Origin: Planctomycetota bacterium
Lineage (GTDB): Bacteria; Planctomycetota; Planctomycetia; Pirellulales; Pirellulaceae
Length of the DNA: 28,643 bases
Reading direction: 5' to 3'
NCBI GenBank assembly: GCA_026692885.1
Contig: JAPLNJ010001056.1
Coordinates: 1 to 28,643 of the forward strand
The notes beneath the pieces are model-generated. The model ran no database searches. It worked only from the letters and a program-made list of their open reading frames with translations, and was not told where the DNA came from. Position 1 is the first letter of the stretch; the number at the start of each line of letters is the position of its first letter. A program made the translations under genes and the position numbers. This document shows positions 1 through 8,537 of this stretch, in pieces.

Positions 1-66
1 AACTTGTTGCACCGCCCCGCGAATTGCCTGACGTAGACGTTCCTGAAATTCTCCGATAGTTGCCAT
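1..66 (-). CDS. Unknown protein, N-terminal 22 codons only (runs off the window)
   Basis: An ATG at 66-64 read leftward opens an uninterrupted frame to base 1, beginning MATIGEFQERLRQ. A strong Shine-Dalgarno stretch (GGGAGGA on the minus strand, about 76-82) lies upstream of it, and this is the main evidence for a true start. The visible residues look like the beginning of an amphipathic helix; no family can be named from so short a piece. It is divergent from the gene at 306, so the 240 bases between them probably hold both promoters. Confidence 0.55.
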   Translation of the reverse strand, partial: MATIGEFQERLRQAIRGAVQQV

Positions 67-305
67 CCCTGGCTTCCTCCCTTACGCAACTTCGCACCAA
101 GCCGAATCCCACGGCCCAAATTTACCCCCCTCTTGATAACAGAATCCCATCGACCGCGCAAAGTGCAAGGTGCGCCCGTTCCGATCAAGGCCGCATACTC
201 AGCCTTACCTCGTTCGATTTGTTGCGTTATCATAGTCGTCACGACGGGTGCCGATAGCCGGCAGACTGACCCGACCGCTAGGCCTTTACGGAAGGAGACT
301 TTATC

Positions 306-2363
306 GTGCAGCGATCTGCGTTCCTCTTGGTTTTTCTCACCTTGATTTTCCTCACCGTGATCGCCGTGGTCTCGCCGACGACGTCAGCCTTAGCCGCTCG
401 TCCGAGTGAAAGCCTGCTGCCACCCACGACCAAAGGTTATGTCTCCGTGCCCGACGTGGACTTGCTCCGCAAGAACTGGGAGCTGACCCAGCTGGGACTG
501 CTGACCCAAGATCCGCTCATGAAGCCGTTTATCGACGACCTCCGGGAGTTGCTCAAGAGTCGCTTGGACAAGTCGCAGGTCCAGTTGAGCCTGAAATTGG
601 AGGACCTCAAAGACGTGTACGGCGGAGAAGTCTGCTTCGCCGTGGACCAACCCAACAGCGACCCGAAGCAACACGCTCTGGCGGTCTTGGTGGACATCAC
701 GGGAAAGAGGCAGGAGACCGCGAAGTTGCTGGACAAAGTGGGCAAAAACATGGCTGCTAAAGGCGCCACGAAGACTGTGGAAACCTTGCAGGGGGTGCCG
801 GTTACCACCTACGCCTTGCCCAAGAAACGCGGCGAGACAGTCGGGCAGCGGGTCTTCTACTTCCTGCAGGACGACCGACTCGTGGCGACCGACCACGAGG
901 TGACCGCGAAGGGGATTCTGGGCCGGTTTGCGGGACGCGCTACGGACAGTCTGGCGTCCCTGCCGGCCTTCAAAAACGCGATGAGTCGCTGCCAGCAGGC
1001 GCCCGACGTGGTGACACCGCACGTGCGTTGGTTTGTGGAACCGTTCGGCTACGCCCAAACTTCGCGGGCGTCGTCCGCTGTCCGCCGAAAACGGGGTACC
1101 GACATGCTCAAAGTTCTCACCAAACAAGGCTTCACGGCCGTCCAGGGCATCGGAGGCCAGGTGGTTTTTGCCGCGCCCGGCAAAGAGGTCTTACACAAGA
1201 CCTTCATCTACGCTCCGGCGGTCAACAAGACCGGCGATAAATACAAACTAGCGATGCGGATGATGAACTTCCCCAAGAGCGAGAAACTCGTTCCGCAGGA
1301 TTGGGTGCCGCGGAACGTCGCCAGTTACCTGACCTTCAACTGGAAGATGCGGGAAGCGTTTGAGAATCTGCAGTCCTTGGTCGATGAAATCGCCGGCGCG
1401 CAGATCTTCGAGGACGTGATTGCCAGCCTTGAACAAGATCCGACTGGCCCCAGAATCAAGGTTCGTCAGGGGTTCATCAACCACCTCGGAGAACGTGCGA
1501 CCTTCCTGACCAGCTATCGCTTGCCAATCACTCCCCAATGCGAACGCTGGCTGTTTGCGGTCGAGGTGACAAATCCCGCGGAGGCAGCCAAGACGCTCGA
1601 AAAAGTCATGAAAATCGACGTCGCGCAAGGCCTCGCGAAGAAATGGCTGATCGGCAAACAGGTCGTCTGGGAGGTCCTGAATCCGGAAGAGAAAGACGCC
1701 GTCAAGCAGCCGAAGGTCGCCGGACCCGGCCTGAACTCCAAGAAACAGGATGAGGACGAAGAACGGGATGAGGTCAATCCGCTGTTCAAGCATGCCGCCT
1801 TGACCGTCGTCAACGGACACCTGATGATCGCGTCGCATATCGACTTCCTGCAGGAACTACTGAAGCGTCCCACCACCGAATCGTCGCTCGGCAAAGAGGC
1901 TGACTATCTGGCGGTCAACGAGGCCCTGACGAAGATCGGCGCGGGAAAAAACAGCTTCCGATTCTTCGCACGCACCGACAATGCGTACCACCCCACGTAC
2001 GAGCTGCTCCGGCAAGGCAAGATGCCGGAAGCCGAAACGATCCTCGGCGCCTTGCTCAACCGCTGGTTCGCTCCCGACGAGGAAGGCGTGATCCGTGAAC
2101 AACAGATCGACGGCAAGAAGCTGCCAGACTTCGCCAAAGTGCGTTCCTATTTCGGCCCCGCTGGCCTGTTCGTCGATACCGAGGACGACGGTTGGTTCAT
2201 GGTGGGTTGTCTGTTGAAAAAGTCGGAGGAGGCCAAGCCTGCCACCAAACCCACGGCCGAGGCCAAGGCCAAGCCCGAAACCAAGCCCGAGGCCAAGCCC
2301 GAGGCCAAGCCCGAGGCCAAACCAGACGCGAAACCTATCGCTTTAGAATCCAGCAAGAAATGA
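306..2363 (+). CDS. Secreted DUF3352-like hypothetical protein with Lys-Pro-rich C-terminal tail
   Basis: A 685-residue protein starting at GTG 306, with AAGGAG at 292-297 as ribosome binding site. Residues 1-31 form a signal peptide (a hydrophobic run rich in L, F and V ending at ALA), so export is likely. The body has repeated alpha/beta segments of the type found in planctomycete DUF3352-like proteins: a 'KGYVSVPDVDLL' opening, a 'LKDVYGGEVCFAVD' segment and later 'NHLGERATFLTSY'. The assignment comes from recalled resemblance rather than a diagnostic motif, and no catalytic residues are evident. The last 50 or so residues are a low-complexity tail of E-A-K-P repeats, probably a disordered wall or periplasm spacer. 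No function is known. It stands alone: the next gene is convergent, and a palindromic element begins 11 bases after the stop. Confidence 0.85.
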   Translation: MQRSAFLLVFLTLIFLTVIAVVSPTTSALAARPSESLLPPTTKGYVSVPDVDLLRKNWELTQLGLLTQDPLMKPFIDDLRELLKSRLDKSQVQLSLKLEDLKDVYGGEVCFAVDQPNSDPKQHALAVLVDITGKRQETAKLLDKVGKNMAAKGATKTVETLQGVPVTTYALPKKRGETVGQRVFYFLQDDRLVATDHEVTAKGILGRFAGRATDSLASLPAFKNAMSRCQQAPDVVTPHVRWFVEPFGYAQTSRASSAVRRKRGTDMLKVLTKQGFTAVQGIGGQVVFAAPGKEVLHKTFIYAPAVNKTGDKYKLAMRMMNFPKSEKLVPQDWVPRNVASYLTFNWKMREAFENLQSLVDEIAGAQIFEDVIASLEQDPTGPRIKVRQGFINHLGERATFLTSYRLPITPQCERWLFAVEVTNPAEAAKTLEKVMKIDVAQGLAKKWLIGKQVVWEVLNPEEKDAVKQPKVAGPGLNSKKQDEDEERDEVNPLFKHAALTVVNGHLMIASHIDFLQELLKRPTTESSLGKEADYLAVNEALTKIGAGKNSFRFFARTDNAYHPTYELLRQGKMPEAETILGALLNRWFAPDEEGVIREQQIDGKKLPDFAKVRSYFGPAGLFVDTEDDGWFMVGCLLKKSEEAKPATKPTAEAKAKPETKPEAKPEAKPEAKPDAKPIALESSKK
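2286..2321 (+). repeat. 12-bp tandem repeat encoding EAKP units
   Basis: Three back-to-back units of CCCGAGGCCAAG (the third ending AAA) encode the P-E-A-K tail of the preceding protein. Degenerate units continue on both sides. Such repeats easily change copy number by slippage, so tail length may vary between strains. Confidence 0.8.
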
Positions 2364-2374
2364 TTTAGCGTGGG

Positions 2375-2483
2375 GCGAGCGGCAGGAAACAATTTACCCG
2401 CCGGTCGGCCTTCCCGGGCCAATCGGGACGGTCTGGGAAGACCATCCTACATTGAGTTGGGTAAGCGATTTCCTGCCGCTCGC
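2375..2483. repeat. Palindromic dispersed element, copy A (109 bp, one internal unit)
   Basis: Arms of 25 bases at 2375-2399 and 2459-2483 pair: the outer 15 bases are perfect (GCGAGCGGCAGGAAA against its complement), four mismatches follow, then TTACCC/GGGTAA. The centre contains one 30-bp unit (2424-2453) with the inner palindrome GGTCTGGGAAGACC. The element begins 11 bases after the preceding stop codon. GTGGG occurs immediately before (2370-2374) and immediately after (2484-2488) the element, as a target-site duplication would. It resembles a non-autonomous MITE/REP-like element; no transposase is visible in the window. Confidence 0.8.
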
Positions 2484-2653
2484 GTGGGCCGATTCGCTGC
2501 TCTCGAAACAGCAAACACGGTTGAGGTCAGAGGCCTTGATCGTAACCTTGCGAAATACTAGCGGCAGGGGGGCTGTTGTCCGACTGAAGACGCAACCTTG
2601 ACAAGCAAACAGCGGCCCTTGCCACCCTCTTCGTTGCTTTTCTTGCGCTGACC

Positions 2654-2728
2654 CCACGGATGGCAAGGCCGGCCCACGGATTTATTCTTGTCCGGTCCTC
2701 ATCCGTGGGTCGGCTTTGCTATCCGTGG
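2654..2728 (+). terminator. 28-bp inverted repeat (long hairpin), possible terminator or repeat element
   Basis: Arms 2654-2681 and 2701-2728 are complementary over 28 bases with a 19-base loop. The only three DNA mismatches become G-U pairs when the plus strand is transcribed, so the rightward RNA forms a continuous stem. It lies between convergent genes, about 290 bases after the rightward stop and 100 bases from the fabH stop. No U-run follows, so intrinsic termination is only an inference; it may be another dispersed palindrome. Confidence 0.5.
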
Positions 2729-2748
2729 AACAACTCCGTGTTTTCGAT

Positions 2749-2794
2749 GTAGAGCGGACTTTAGTCCACTCAGGCGGAATGAATTCCGCCCTAC
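2749..2794. repeat. Twin-hairpin dispersed repeat (GTAG...CTAC bounded)
   Basis: Two adjacent small palindromes: GAGCGGAC/GTCCACTC (one mismatched pair) around a TTTA loop, and GGCGGAATGAATTCCGCC, an 8-bp perfect stem with a 2-base centre. The whole is bounded by GTAG and CTAC, the same boundary words seen in other repeats of this window. It lies 35 bases beyond the fabH stop codon. Confidence 0.55.
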
Positions 2795-2829
2795 GAAATT
2801 GTTCTTGGACGGGTACTAACAGCCGATCG

Positions 2830-3930
2830 CTACCAGTGGACGACGGCGGCGCCCCAGGCTAAACCACCGCCGAATCCGCTCAGCAAGACTCGATCGCCGC
2901 GATGCATGCGACCCTGACGATTGGCCTCATCCAGAGCCAGCGGCATACTCCCCGCCGAAGTGTTTCCGTAGCGGTCCAGATTGACTATCAACTTGTCGCG
3001 CTCGACGCCCAGATCCTCCGCCGCCGCGTCGATGATGCGGATGTTCGCTTGATGGAACACCACGAGATCCAGATCGCGGATGCTCAACCCGGCGTGAACC
3101 AGTACGTCCCGCGTGGAATCGATCAGCACGCGAACGGCCCATTTGAAGACAGCGCGGCCTTGCATGTGAATGTATTGGCGGCCCGCCGCCAGCCCGTCGG
3201 CCGAGATCGGCTCGCGGGTCCCTCCGGCCGGCTGGCAGAGCACTCCGTCGCGATCGCCTTCCGATCCCAGCGTGTACGCAATGAGCCCTTGTTGGCTCTC
3301 GCCAGCGCCGATCAAGACGGCTCCTCCGCCATCGCCGAAGAGCGGGTAGGTTTTCTTGTCGGCGGGATTGACCACCCGCGACATCAGATCGACCCCGACG
3401 ACCAACGCCCGCCGACTGCAGCCGCTTCTCACGTATTGCATCGCGGTCACCAAGGCATACATGAAGCCTGCACAAGCGGCATTCATTTCCAGAGCCGGTG
3501 CCACGCAACCCAATCGCTGTTGGAGCAGGCAGGCCGTCGTGGGCATCGGCGAATCGGGCGTCATCGTGGCGACGAAGATCAGGTCGACTTCACGCGGCGA
3601 GACCTGGGCCGCATCCAGGCACCGCACAGCGGCCTCGTAAGCCACGTCGCTCGTGGCCTGCGTCGGCAACGCCTGCCGTCGTTCGTGGATCCCTGTGCGT
3701 TGCACGATCCAGTCCGCGTCGTAGCCGAGCTTGGCCAAATCGCGGTTGTGGATGATGCGCTCCGGCGCATACGACCCCGTGCCCAGAATCTGTACTCCCG
3801 TCAACTTCGCCAAGCGACTGCGTCCAGACAGTCGCGGCAGGTGGCTGACAGCCAAGTCGTGCACTAATTCCGACGCCCTACGATCCGCGGACGGCAGGGC
3901 AGACGCGCGATGGGAAGATCTGGATTCCAT
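2830..3930 (-). CDS. fabH: 3-oxoacyl-[acyl-carrier-protein] synthase III (KAS III)
   Basis: Condenses acetyl-CoA with malonyl-ACP to start type II fatty-acid synthesis in the cytoplasm. The thiolase-fold triad is complete: Cys153 in NAACAGF, His293 in VFHQAN and Asn323 in YGNTSAG (numbered from the ATG at 3930). The C-terminal SGFGGGLAWGAA motif is typical. The start is uncertain. The frame is open back to 4041, but a repeat relic at 3951-3978 argues that sequence is non-coding, so I use the first ATG after it. The stretch 3805-3930 is Arg/Ser-rich and unlike the family. A TTG at 3804 would give 324 residues with the active Cys at 111, close to Cys112 of E. coli, and may be the true start. 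No clear ribosome site is seen for either. No other fatty-acid gene is nearby. Confidence 0.93.
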   Translation of the reverse strand: MESRSSHRASALPSADRRASELVHDLAVSHLPRLSGRSRLAKLTGVQILGTGSYAPERIIHNRDLAKLGYDADWIVQRTGIHERRQALPTQATSDVAYEAAVRCLDAAQVSPREVDLIFVATMTPDSPMPTTACLLQQRLGCVAPALEMNAACAGFMYALVTAMQYVRSGCSRRALVVGVDLMSRVVNPADKKTYPLFGDGGGAVLIGAGESQQGLIAYTLGSEGDRDGVLCQPAGGTREPISADGLAAGRQYIHMQGRAVFKWAVRVLIDSTRDVLVHAGLSIRDLDLVVFHQANIRIIDAAAEDLGVERDKLIVNLDRYGNTSAGSMPLALDEANRQGRMHRGDRVLLSGFGGGLAWGAAVVHW

Positions 3931-3950
3931 AGGGGGGTGGTCCGCTCTCG

Positions 3951-3978
3951 CAGGTCGGGCTTTCCAGTTTGACGCCTG
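3951..3978. repeat. Degenerate palindromic repeat relic upstream of fabH
   Basis: CAGGTCGGGCTTTCCAG here resembles CAGGTCAGGCTTTCCAG at 19437-19452, and the segment ends GACGCCTG. It appears to be a decayed copy of the element at 19435-19482. Its presence inside the 5' extension of the fabH frame suggests that extension is not translated. Confidence 0.45.
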
Positions 3979-4044
3979 TCGAAACGATTCGGAATACGCG
4001 TCAACCGTGAACGCCTGACCTACTCGGTTGCGACTCCGCATTAG

Positions 4045-4213
4045 GCGAGCGGCAGGAAATAACTTACCCGTAGGTTGGCTTTTCCAGGCCGATCGGGACG
4101 GTCTTGGAAGACCATCCTACATCCGGGACGGTCTTGGAAGACCATCCTACATTCGGGACGGTCTTGGAAGACCATCCTACATTAAGTTGGGTAAGTTACT
4201 TCCTGCCGCTCGC
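4045..4213. repeat. Palindromic dispersed element, copy B (169 bp, three internal units)
   Basis: The same element as at 2375-2483 in the same orientation, with 25-base arms at 4045-4069 and 4189-4213 that differ at one position only. The interior begins with TTGGCTTTTCCAGGCC, itself similar to the complement of the unit that follows, so smaller palindromes are nested within the large one. The element starts 13 bases past the stop of the leftward oxidoreductase gene. The flanks (ATTAG and TCTAC) do not match, so no target duplication is visible for this copy. Confidence 0.85.
4094..4183 (+). repeat. Three tandem 30-bp units inside copy B
   Basis: Units at 4094-4123, 4124-4153 and 4154-4183 are identical except for the last base of the first. 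Each contains the perfect palindrome GGTCTTGGAAGACC followed by ATCCTACAT. Copy A has one unit, so the element expands by whole units. There is no spacer sequence between units. Confidence 0.95.
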
Positions 4214-4226
4214 TCTACGCCCGCCA

Positions 4227-5348
4227 TCAGCGCGGCTCGTCAGGGATCTCGATCCATGTCCGCCGCCGATGCGACTCCAAGACCGCATCGGCGACGATCT
4301 GGGCCCGCAAACCGTCGTAGAAGCTGGGCCCTGCGTCGCGTCCTTCTATGATGGCAGAAACAAACTCATACATCAAATCATACCGGAAGACAGTGGCCGG
4401 AACACCGTGGCGAGGATCCCTCGGGCTGCCTTCGGGTTTCAGGTACTCGGGTGGTACGTCCACAGGAGCCAGATCGGCTCCGGTCTGGCCCACCCAGAGC
4501 TTGTTCGGTTCGTGCAAGCGATAGACCGCGGATTGCTTGGCGCCGTTGATTTCGGCCCATTCGTGCCCGAAACCGTTGAGTCCATACCCCTTCGCCAGCG
4601 TCGTGCCTTCCCACACTCCGACTGCGCCGCTGGCGAACTCGCCAATCAGGCACGACCAGTCGTCGACTTCCGACGGCGGACAGACGCGTCCATCCGGGGT
4701 GTGATCGCGTGGAGCAAACCGGGCGACCGCACCGCAGACACGCGACAACGGGCCCAGCAGGTCGATGGCAAAATCGATACGGTGGATGGTCATGTCGTAC
4801 AAGTCGCCGGCACCGGCCTGGCTCTTGTACTGGCGCCATCCCCAACTGGTTTCGGGCAGGTCCAGAAACCTTTGGCTGCGGAAATGTCGCAACCCGCCGA
4901 GTTGCCCGCTGTGGGCCAAGGCCCGCAGGTACTTCATCGACGGGGCAAACCGATAGGTAAAGGCCGTCATATGGACCACCCCGGCATCGCGCGCCGCGTG
5001 ATACATGTCACGGACTTCGGCGGCGTTCAAGCCCAACGGCTTCTCGCACATCACGTGCTTTCCGTGCCTGATGGCCGCCAAGGCGATGGGCTTGTGGGTA
5101 AAGTTGGGCGTGGCAATGATCACGGCATCCACCTGGGGATCGGCACAAACCGCTTCATAGTCGGTGGTTACGTACTCGATACTCCAGTCTTTACGCCGTT
5201 TTTCCAACAGGTCGGCAGAGGCATCGCAGACCGCCGCCAATGTCGCTCGACAATCGAGCCGAATACCGGGAACGTGATGATAGTCGCTGACCGCTCCCGC
5301 GCCGATGATGGCAATCCGAACCGGATTGGATTTGCAGTGGTCAGTCAT
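4227..5348 (-). CDS. Gfo/Idh/MocA-family NAD(P)-dependent oxidoreductase
   Basis: A 373-residue cytoplasmic dehydrogenase of the family that oxidises or reduces sugars, inositols and related polyols. Its N-terminal Rossmann domain starts VRIAIIGAGAVSDYHHVPGI (GAGAVS at 16-21), and the family CEKPLG motif with Lys103 is at 101-106. The C-terminal domain carries substrate-site residues such as the DLYDMTIHRIDFAIDLLG helix. The frame is open to 5510, but ATG 5348 places the nucleotide-binding strand at the usual distance, and purine-rich stretches (GGAG, TGGGAAA) precede it. It is divergent from the NRDE gene. The substrate cannot be read from sequence; planctomycetes carry many paralogues of this family. 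Copy B of the palindromic element sits 13 bases past its stop. Confidence 0.92.
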   Translation of the reverse strand: MTDHCKSNPVRIAIIGAGAVSDYHHVPGIRLDCRATLAAVCDASADLLEKRRKDWSIEYVTTDYEAVCADPQVDAVIIATPNFTHKPIALAAIRHGKHVMCEKPLGLNAAEVRDMYHAARDAGVVHMTAFTYRFAPSMKYLRALAHSGQLGGLRHFRSQRFLDLPETSWGWRQYKSQAGAGDLYDMTIHRIDFAIDLLGPLSRVCGAVARFAPRDHTPDGRVCPPSEVDDWSCLIGEFASGAVGVWEGTTLAKGYGLNGFGHEWAEINGAKQSAVYRLHEPNKLWVGQTGADLAPVDVPPEYLKPEGSPRDPRHGVPATVFRYDLMYEFVSAIIEGRDAGPSFYDGLRAQIVADAVLESHRRRTWIEIPDEPR

Positions 5349-5659
5349 TTTCCCACAGACTCCGGCAATCTCAGGTGATTTGAAAAGTCCGACTTGCAAC
5401 GACGATTGCACGCGGTAAAACATGCAGACTACGAGCTTTCTGCAGACAGCACAAGATAACGCCCCCGGATTTCGAATCAAAGCCCGGAGCAAAAAAGTGA
5501 CAGAACCCACCTATCGGAGGGTGCAAAGTCGCGTCTTTTCGGAATAGATTGATCGTTCTTCCTCCGACCCCTATAGTCCCTGCCAAGTAATACTCGGCGA
5601 TGAGGCACCTACGAGTTTCTTACCATTGAACTTTCTCACCCCAGAACGCTCCCAGACCC
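5349..5659. other. Divergent promoter region
   Basis: These 311 bases separate the oxidoreductase (leftward) and NRDE (rightward) starts. The rightward promoter at 5549-5577 is the only signal I can support; no repeat or small gene was seen. Confidence 0.5.
5549..5577 (+). promoter_or_regulatory. Sigma-70-like promoter for the NRDE-mnmG pair
   Basis: TTGATC (5549-5554), a 17-base spacer and TATAGT (5572-5577) are a close match to the housekeeping consensus with ideal spacing. The predicted start near 5584 leaves a leader of about 76 bases before ATG 5660. Confidence 0.6.
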
Positions 5660-6433
5660 ATGTGTATCCTTGCCATTCAATACAACCTGGTTCCAGATTC
5701 GCCCATTCTCGTTGCTGCGAACCGAGAAGAGTACTACGACCGGCTTGCCGTGTCGCCCTCGATTCAGAGCGGCAAGCCCCGCATCCTGTGTGGCATTGAC
5801 CAACAGGCCGGCGGGACTTGGCTGGGCGTAAACCAGAACGGGATGTTCGTGGCGGCCAGCAACCGTGCCAAGACGATTCCCTCGGTCGCACCCCGGTCGC
5901 GAGGCGTGTTGTGCCGCGACCTGATGCGGTGCGGTTCGGCACGACAGGCGGTGGATCAAGCTATGGACGAATTGTCGACCGAAAAATACGACGGGGTGAA
6001 CTACATCATTGCGGATGGGGAGAGCGCATGGGTAGTCCACGGCGGTGACGAACTGAACGCAGTGGAATTGGATGAAGGCTTGAGCGTCATCGCGAACGGC
6101 GATGTGAACGAACCTCGCGACGAACGGGTGCAATTGGCGTTTCGCTTGCTGACCCTGCAAACACTCGATTCGCCGGTCAAATTTCTGGCGGTGGCCAGTA
6201 AGGTCTTTGCCCGGCCCCCGGCGCCGCTCGGCCGTCCCAGCATGATCGTTCGCGGTCGGGACCGGGGCACCGTCAGTTCCACGTTGCTGTCGTTGGGCAT
6301 CAAGCCTCGCGATGCGATCTACCAATTCGCGAACGGGTCGCCGGATCAGGCCAAGTATGAGGACTTTTCGCCGATGCTGCGGGACATTCTCAGCCGCGGT
6401 CTGCGGGAATCTCGCACTAAGGCGAAGGCGTGA
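5660..6433 (+). CDS. NRDE/TANGO2-family protein
   Basis: A 257-residue member of the NRDE family (bacterial relatives of eukaryotic TANGO2). The N-terminal Met-Cys, conserved in the family and proposed as an Ntn-type nucleophile position, is present (MCILAIQYN). The name-giving motif appears as N21-R-E-E24 in [12 protein letters not shown], followed by [19 protein letters not shown] at 51-69. The molecular activity of the family is not settled; links to lipid and haem handling have been proposed for TANGO2. The stop overlaps the first start codon of mnmG by four bases (GTGA), so the two are probably translationally coupled and share the promoter at 5549. No signal peptide is seen. Confidence 0.88.
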   Translation: MCILAIQYNLVPDSPILVAANREEYYDRLAVSPSIQSGKPRILCGIDQQAGGTWLGVNQNGMFVAASNRAKTIPSVAPRSRGVLCRDLMRCGSARQAVDQAMDELSTEKYDGVNYIIADGESAWVVHGGDELNAVELDEGLSVIANGDVNEPRDERVQLAFRLLTLQTLDSPVKFLAVASKVFARPPAPLGRPSMIVRGRDRGTVSSTLLSLGIKPRDAIYQFANGSPDQAKYEDFSPMLRDILSRGLRESRTKAKA

Positions 6434-8310
6434 AGGGGAGCATGGGCATCCCTGATCGTCAACGCGGCAGGCCTGTTTGCACCTACCAGTACGACGTCGT
6501 GGTTATCGGCGCCGGACACGCCGGCGCGGAAGCCGCGATGGCGGCCGCGCGACTCGGCGCCAAAGTCGCCCTGTTGACGACGAACCTGGACACCGTGGCG
6601 CAAATGAGCTGTAATCCGGCTATCGGCGGTGTGGCCAAGGGGCAGATCGTCCGCGAGATCGACGCCTTGGGAGGCGTGATGGGACGCGCGATCGATGCCA
6701 CCGGTATCCAGTTTCGCCTGCTCAACCGCCGCAAGGGGCCCGCCATGCACAGTCCGCGCGCCCAGGCGGACAAAAAAGCCTACCAGTTTGAAGTCAAACG
6801 GCTGCTGGAGGAACAGGCCGGACTTGACCTGCGTCAAGAAACGGTCGAGGATCTGCTCACGGAGAGTCGGGGCGACGTGGTCCGCGTGACCGGCGTGCGG
6901 ACTCACAGCGATGTGGTGTATCAGGCGCCCTCCGTGATCCTGACGACCGGAACCTTCCTGCAGGCCCTGATGCATACGGGCGAAATCAAAACGCCGGGCG
7001 GTCGCGCCGGTGAGGGCACCACCAGCGGCATCAGCCAGGCCTTCCAGCGGCTTGGTTTCCGCGTGGAACGGTTCAAGACTGGCACGCCGGCAAGGCTGAA
7101 TGGCCGGACCATTGACTACACGCAGACTGAATTGCAGCCGGGCGATGAGACACCCCAGCCGTTCTCGTTTCTCACCGACCGGTTGACTGTCGACCAGCTG
7201 CCGTGCTGGATCACCACCACCAACCAGCGCGTGCACGAGTTGATTCGCGCCAACCTGCATCGCGCGCCGATGTACAGCGGCCAGATTCGCTCGCGCGGAC
7301 CGCGTTACTGCCCGTCGATTGAAGACAAGGTGGTCCGCTTCGCCGAGAAGTCCCAGCACCAATTGTTTCTGGAACCGGAGGGGCGTCATACGCGAGAGGT
7401 CTACGTCAATGGGATCGCCACCAGCTTGCCGAGTGACATCCAAGATCAGATGTTCCGCCTGATTTCGGGGCTGGAATGCGCGCAGATCATGCGCTACGGC
7501 TACGCAGTGGAATACGACTACTGTCCCCCGGACCAGTTGTGGCCGTGGTTGGAGACCAAACGGGTCGCGGGCTTGTTCTTCGCCGGGCAGATCAACGGCA
7601 CGACGGGCTACGAGGAGGCGGCTGCCCAAGGGCTAATCGCAGGGGCCAACGCCGCCTTGAGACTGCGGGGCGACGAGCCGTTCGTGCCAGGCCGGGAGCA
7701 AGCCTATATCGGCGTGTTGCTGGACGACCTGGTGACCTGCGGCGTCGACGAACCGTATCGCATGTTTACCAGCCGAGCGGAATATCGCCTGTTGCTTCGC
7801 CACGACAATGCGGATCGGCGTCTGACGCCGCTAGGCCGTCGCATCGGCCTTGTGGAAGAGCCTCGCTGGATTCGTCTGCAGCAGAAGGAAGCCGAGCGTC
7901 TACGCGTCATGACGCTGCTTGACACGCAACGCAGCGACGGCGTGCCGATGGCCAAATGGCTGCGTCGCCCCGAAGCGAATTGGTCCGATCTGGTGACGCA
8001 ATTACCGGAACTGGCGGAGGTCGCGCGCGAAGTCGCCGAGCAGGTCGAGATCGACGTCAAGTACTCCGGCTATGTCATGCGGCAAGAACAACAGGTCGCT
8101 CGCCAACAACGCTTGGCAGAGAAACGCATCCCGGACAGCTTGGACTACGCCAGCCTCGCGCATCTGCGGACTGAGGCCCGCGAGAAGTTGTCGCGCATCC
8201 GGCCGGTCAACTTGGCTCAAGCCAGCCGCATCAGCGGGATTACGCCCGCCGACATCGCTCTGGTCATGGCGTATCTGGAAGGCAAAGCCAGCCGACCCCG
8301 GACGCATTGA
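6430..8310 (+). CDS. mnmG: tRNA uridine-5-carboxymethylaminomethyl modification enzyme MnmG (GidA)
   Basis: With MnmE (not in the window) this FAD enzyme installs the (carboxymethyl)aminomethyl group at wobble U34 of several tRNAs. The 626-residue length is normal. The FAD site [12 protein letters not shown] is at 25-36, followed by the family signature [20 protein letters not shown] and the [15 protein letters not shown] and [21 protein letters not shown] blocks. The tail [30 protein letters not shown] is the helical domain that contacts MnmE and tRNA. GTG 6430 overlaps the upstream stop. An ATG at 6442 with AAGGGGAG just before it is an alternative, changing only four residues. Confidence 0.98.
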   Translation: MKGSMGIPDRQRGRPVCTYQYDVVVIGAGHAGAEAAMAAARLGAKVALLTTNLDTVAQMSCNPAIGGVAKGQIVREIDALGGVMGRAIDATGIQFRLLNRRKGPAMHSPRAQADKKAYQFEVKRLLEEQAGLDLRQETVEDLLTESRGDVVRVTGVRTHSDVVYQAPSVILTTGTFLQALMHTGEIKTPGGRAGEGTTSGISQAFQRLGFRVERFKTGTPARLNGRTIDYTQTELQPGDETPQPFSFLTDRLTVDQLPCWITTTNQRVHELIRANLHRAPMYSGQIRSRGPRYCPSIEDKVVRFAEKSQHQLFLEPEGRHTREVYVNGIATSLPSDIQDQMFRLISGLECAQIMRYGYAVEYDYCPPDQLWPWLETKRVAGLFFAGQINGTTGYEEAAAQGLIAGANAALRLRGDEPFVPGREQAYIGVLLDDLVTCGVDEPYRMFTSRAEYRLLLRHDNADRRLTPLGRRIGLVEEPRWIRLQQKEAERLRVMTLLDTQRSDGVPMAKWLRRPEANWSDLVTQLPELAEVAREVAEQVEIDVKYSGYVMRQEQQVARQQRLAEKRIPDSLDYASLAHLRTEAREKLSRIRPVNLAQASRISGITPADIALVMAYLEGKASRPRTH

Positions 8311-8537
8311 CCGCGGACGGCGGCCCCTAAGATTCACCGCTTCACGACCCCTTGGCCGAGCTCGGAAGTGGGCCTTGATCGGCACCTTGGTGGTTCGTCG
8401 TTTGGCCCGGAGTTGGGTACTCGCTTGCGGGTCTCTACGGCGTACGTGTTTCGCCGTCGCCGTTGGCTCCGGGTCAAACCAGCCAATGCCGAGTCACAAG
8501 GGCGAGGGGAGCCGGCCAACCACGGGCTGACCGTGGC

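Larger units (their letters stand above)
2364..2829. other. Convergent intergenic region, palindromic repeats only
   Basis: This 466-base space separates the rightward secreted-protein gene from leftward fabH. It holds three distinct palindromic elements (2375-2483, 2654-2728, 2749-2794). The stretch 2560-2625 also has an imperfect inverted pairing (GGCAGGGG...CCCTTGCC). No open frame with a plausible start and no tRNA-like fold was seen. Confidence 0.6.

Noticed and set aside
2902..3867. Long rightward open frame opposite fabH (321 residues)
   Set aside because: It is antisense to a gene with a full catalytic triad; the translation is Arg/His-rich with no family resemblance, as expected in high-GC DNA.
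4094..4183. Three regular 30-bp repeats, suggestive of a CRISPR array
   Set aside because: The units are head-to-tail with no spacers and no cas genes are present; they are internal units of a palindromic element.
4104..5378. Rightward open frame of 424 residues opposite the Gfo/Idh/MocA gene
   Set aside because: It begins inside the tandem repeat and runs antisense to a clear oxidoreductase; no ribosome site or domain.
6346..7629. Leftward open frame of 427 residues opposite mnmG
   Set aside because: Antisense shadow of a highly conserved gene; no recognisable protein features.
8311..8537. Possible small genes between mnmG and the DUF1207 gene
   Set aside because: Only short open frames without ribosome sites; no RNA gene or repeat was recognised in these 227 bases.
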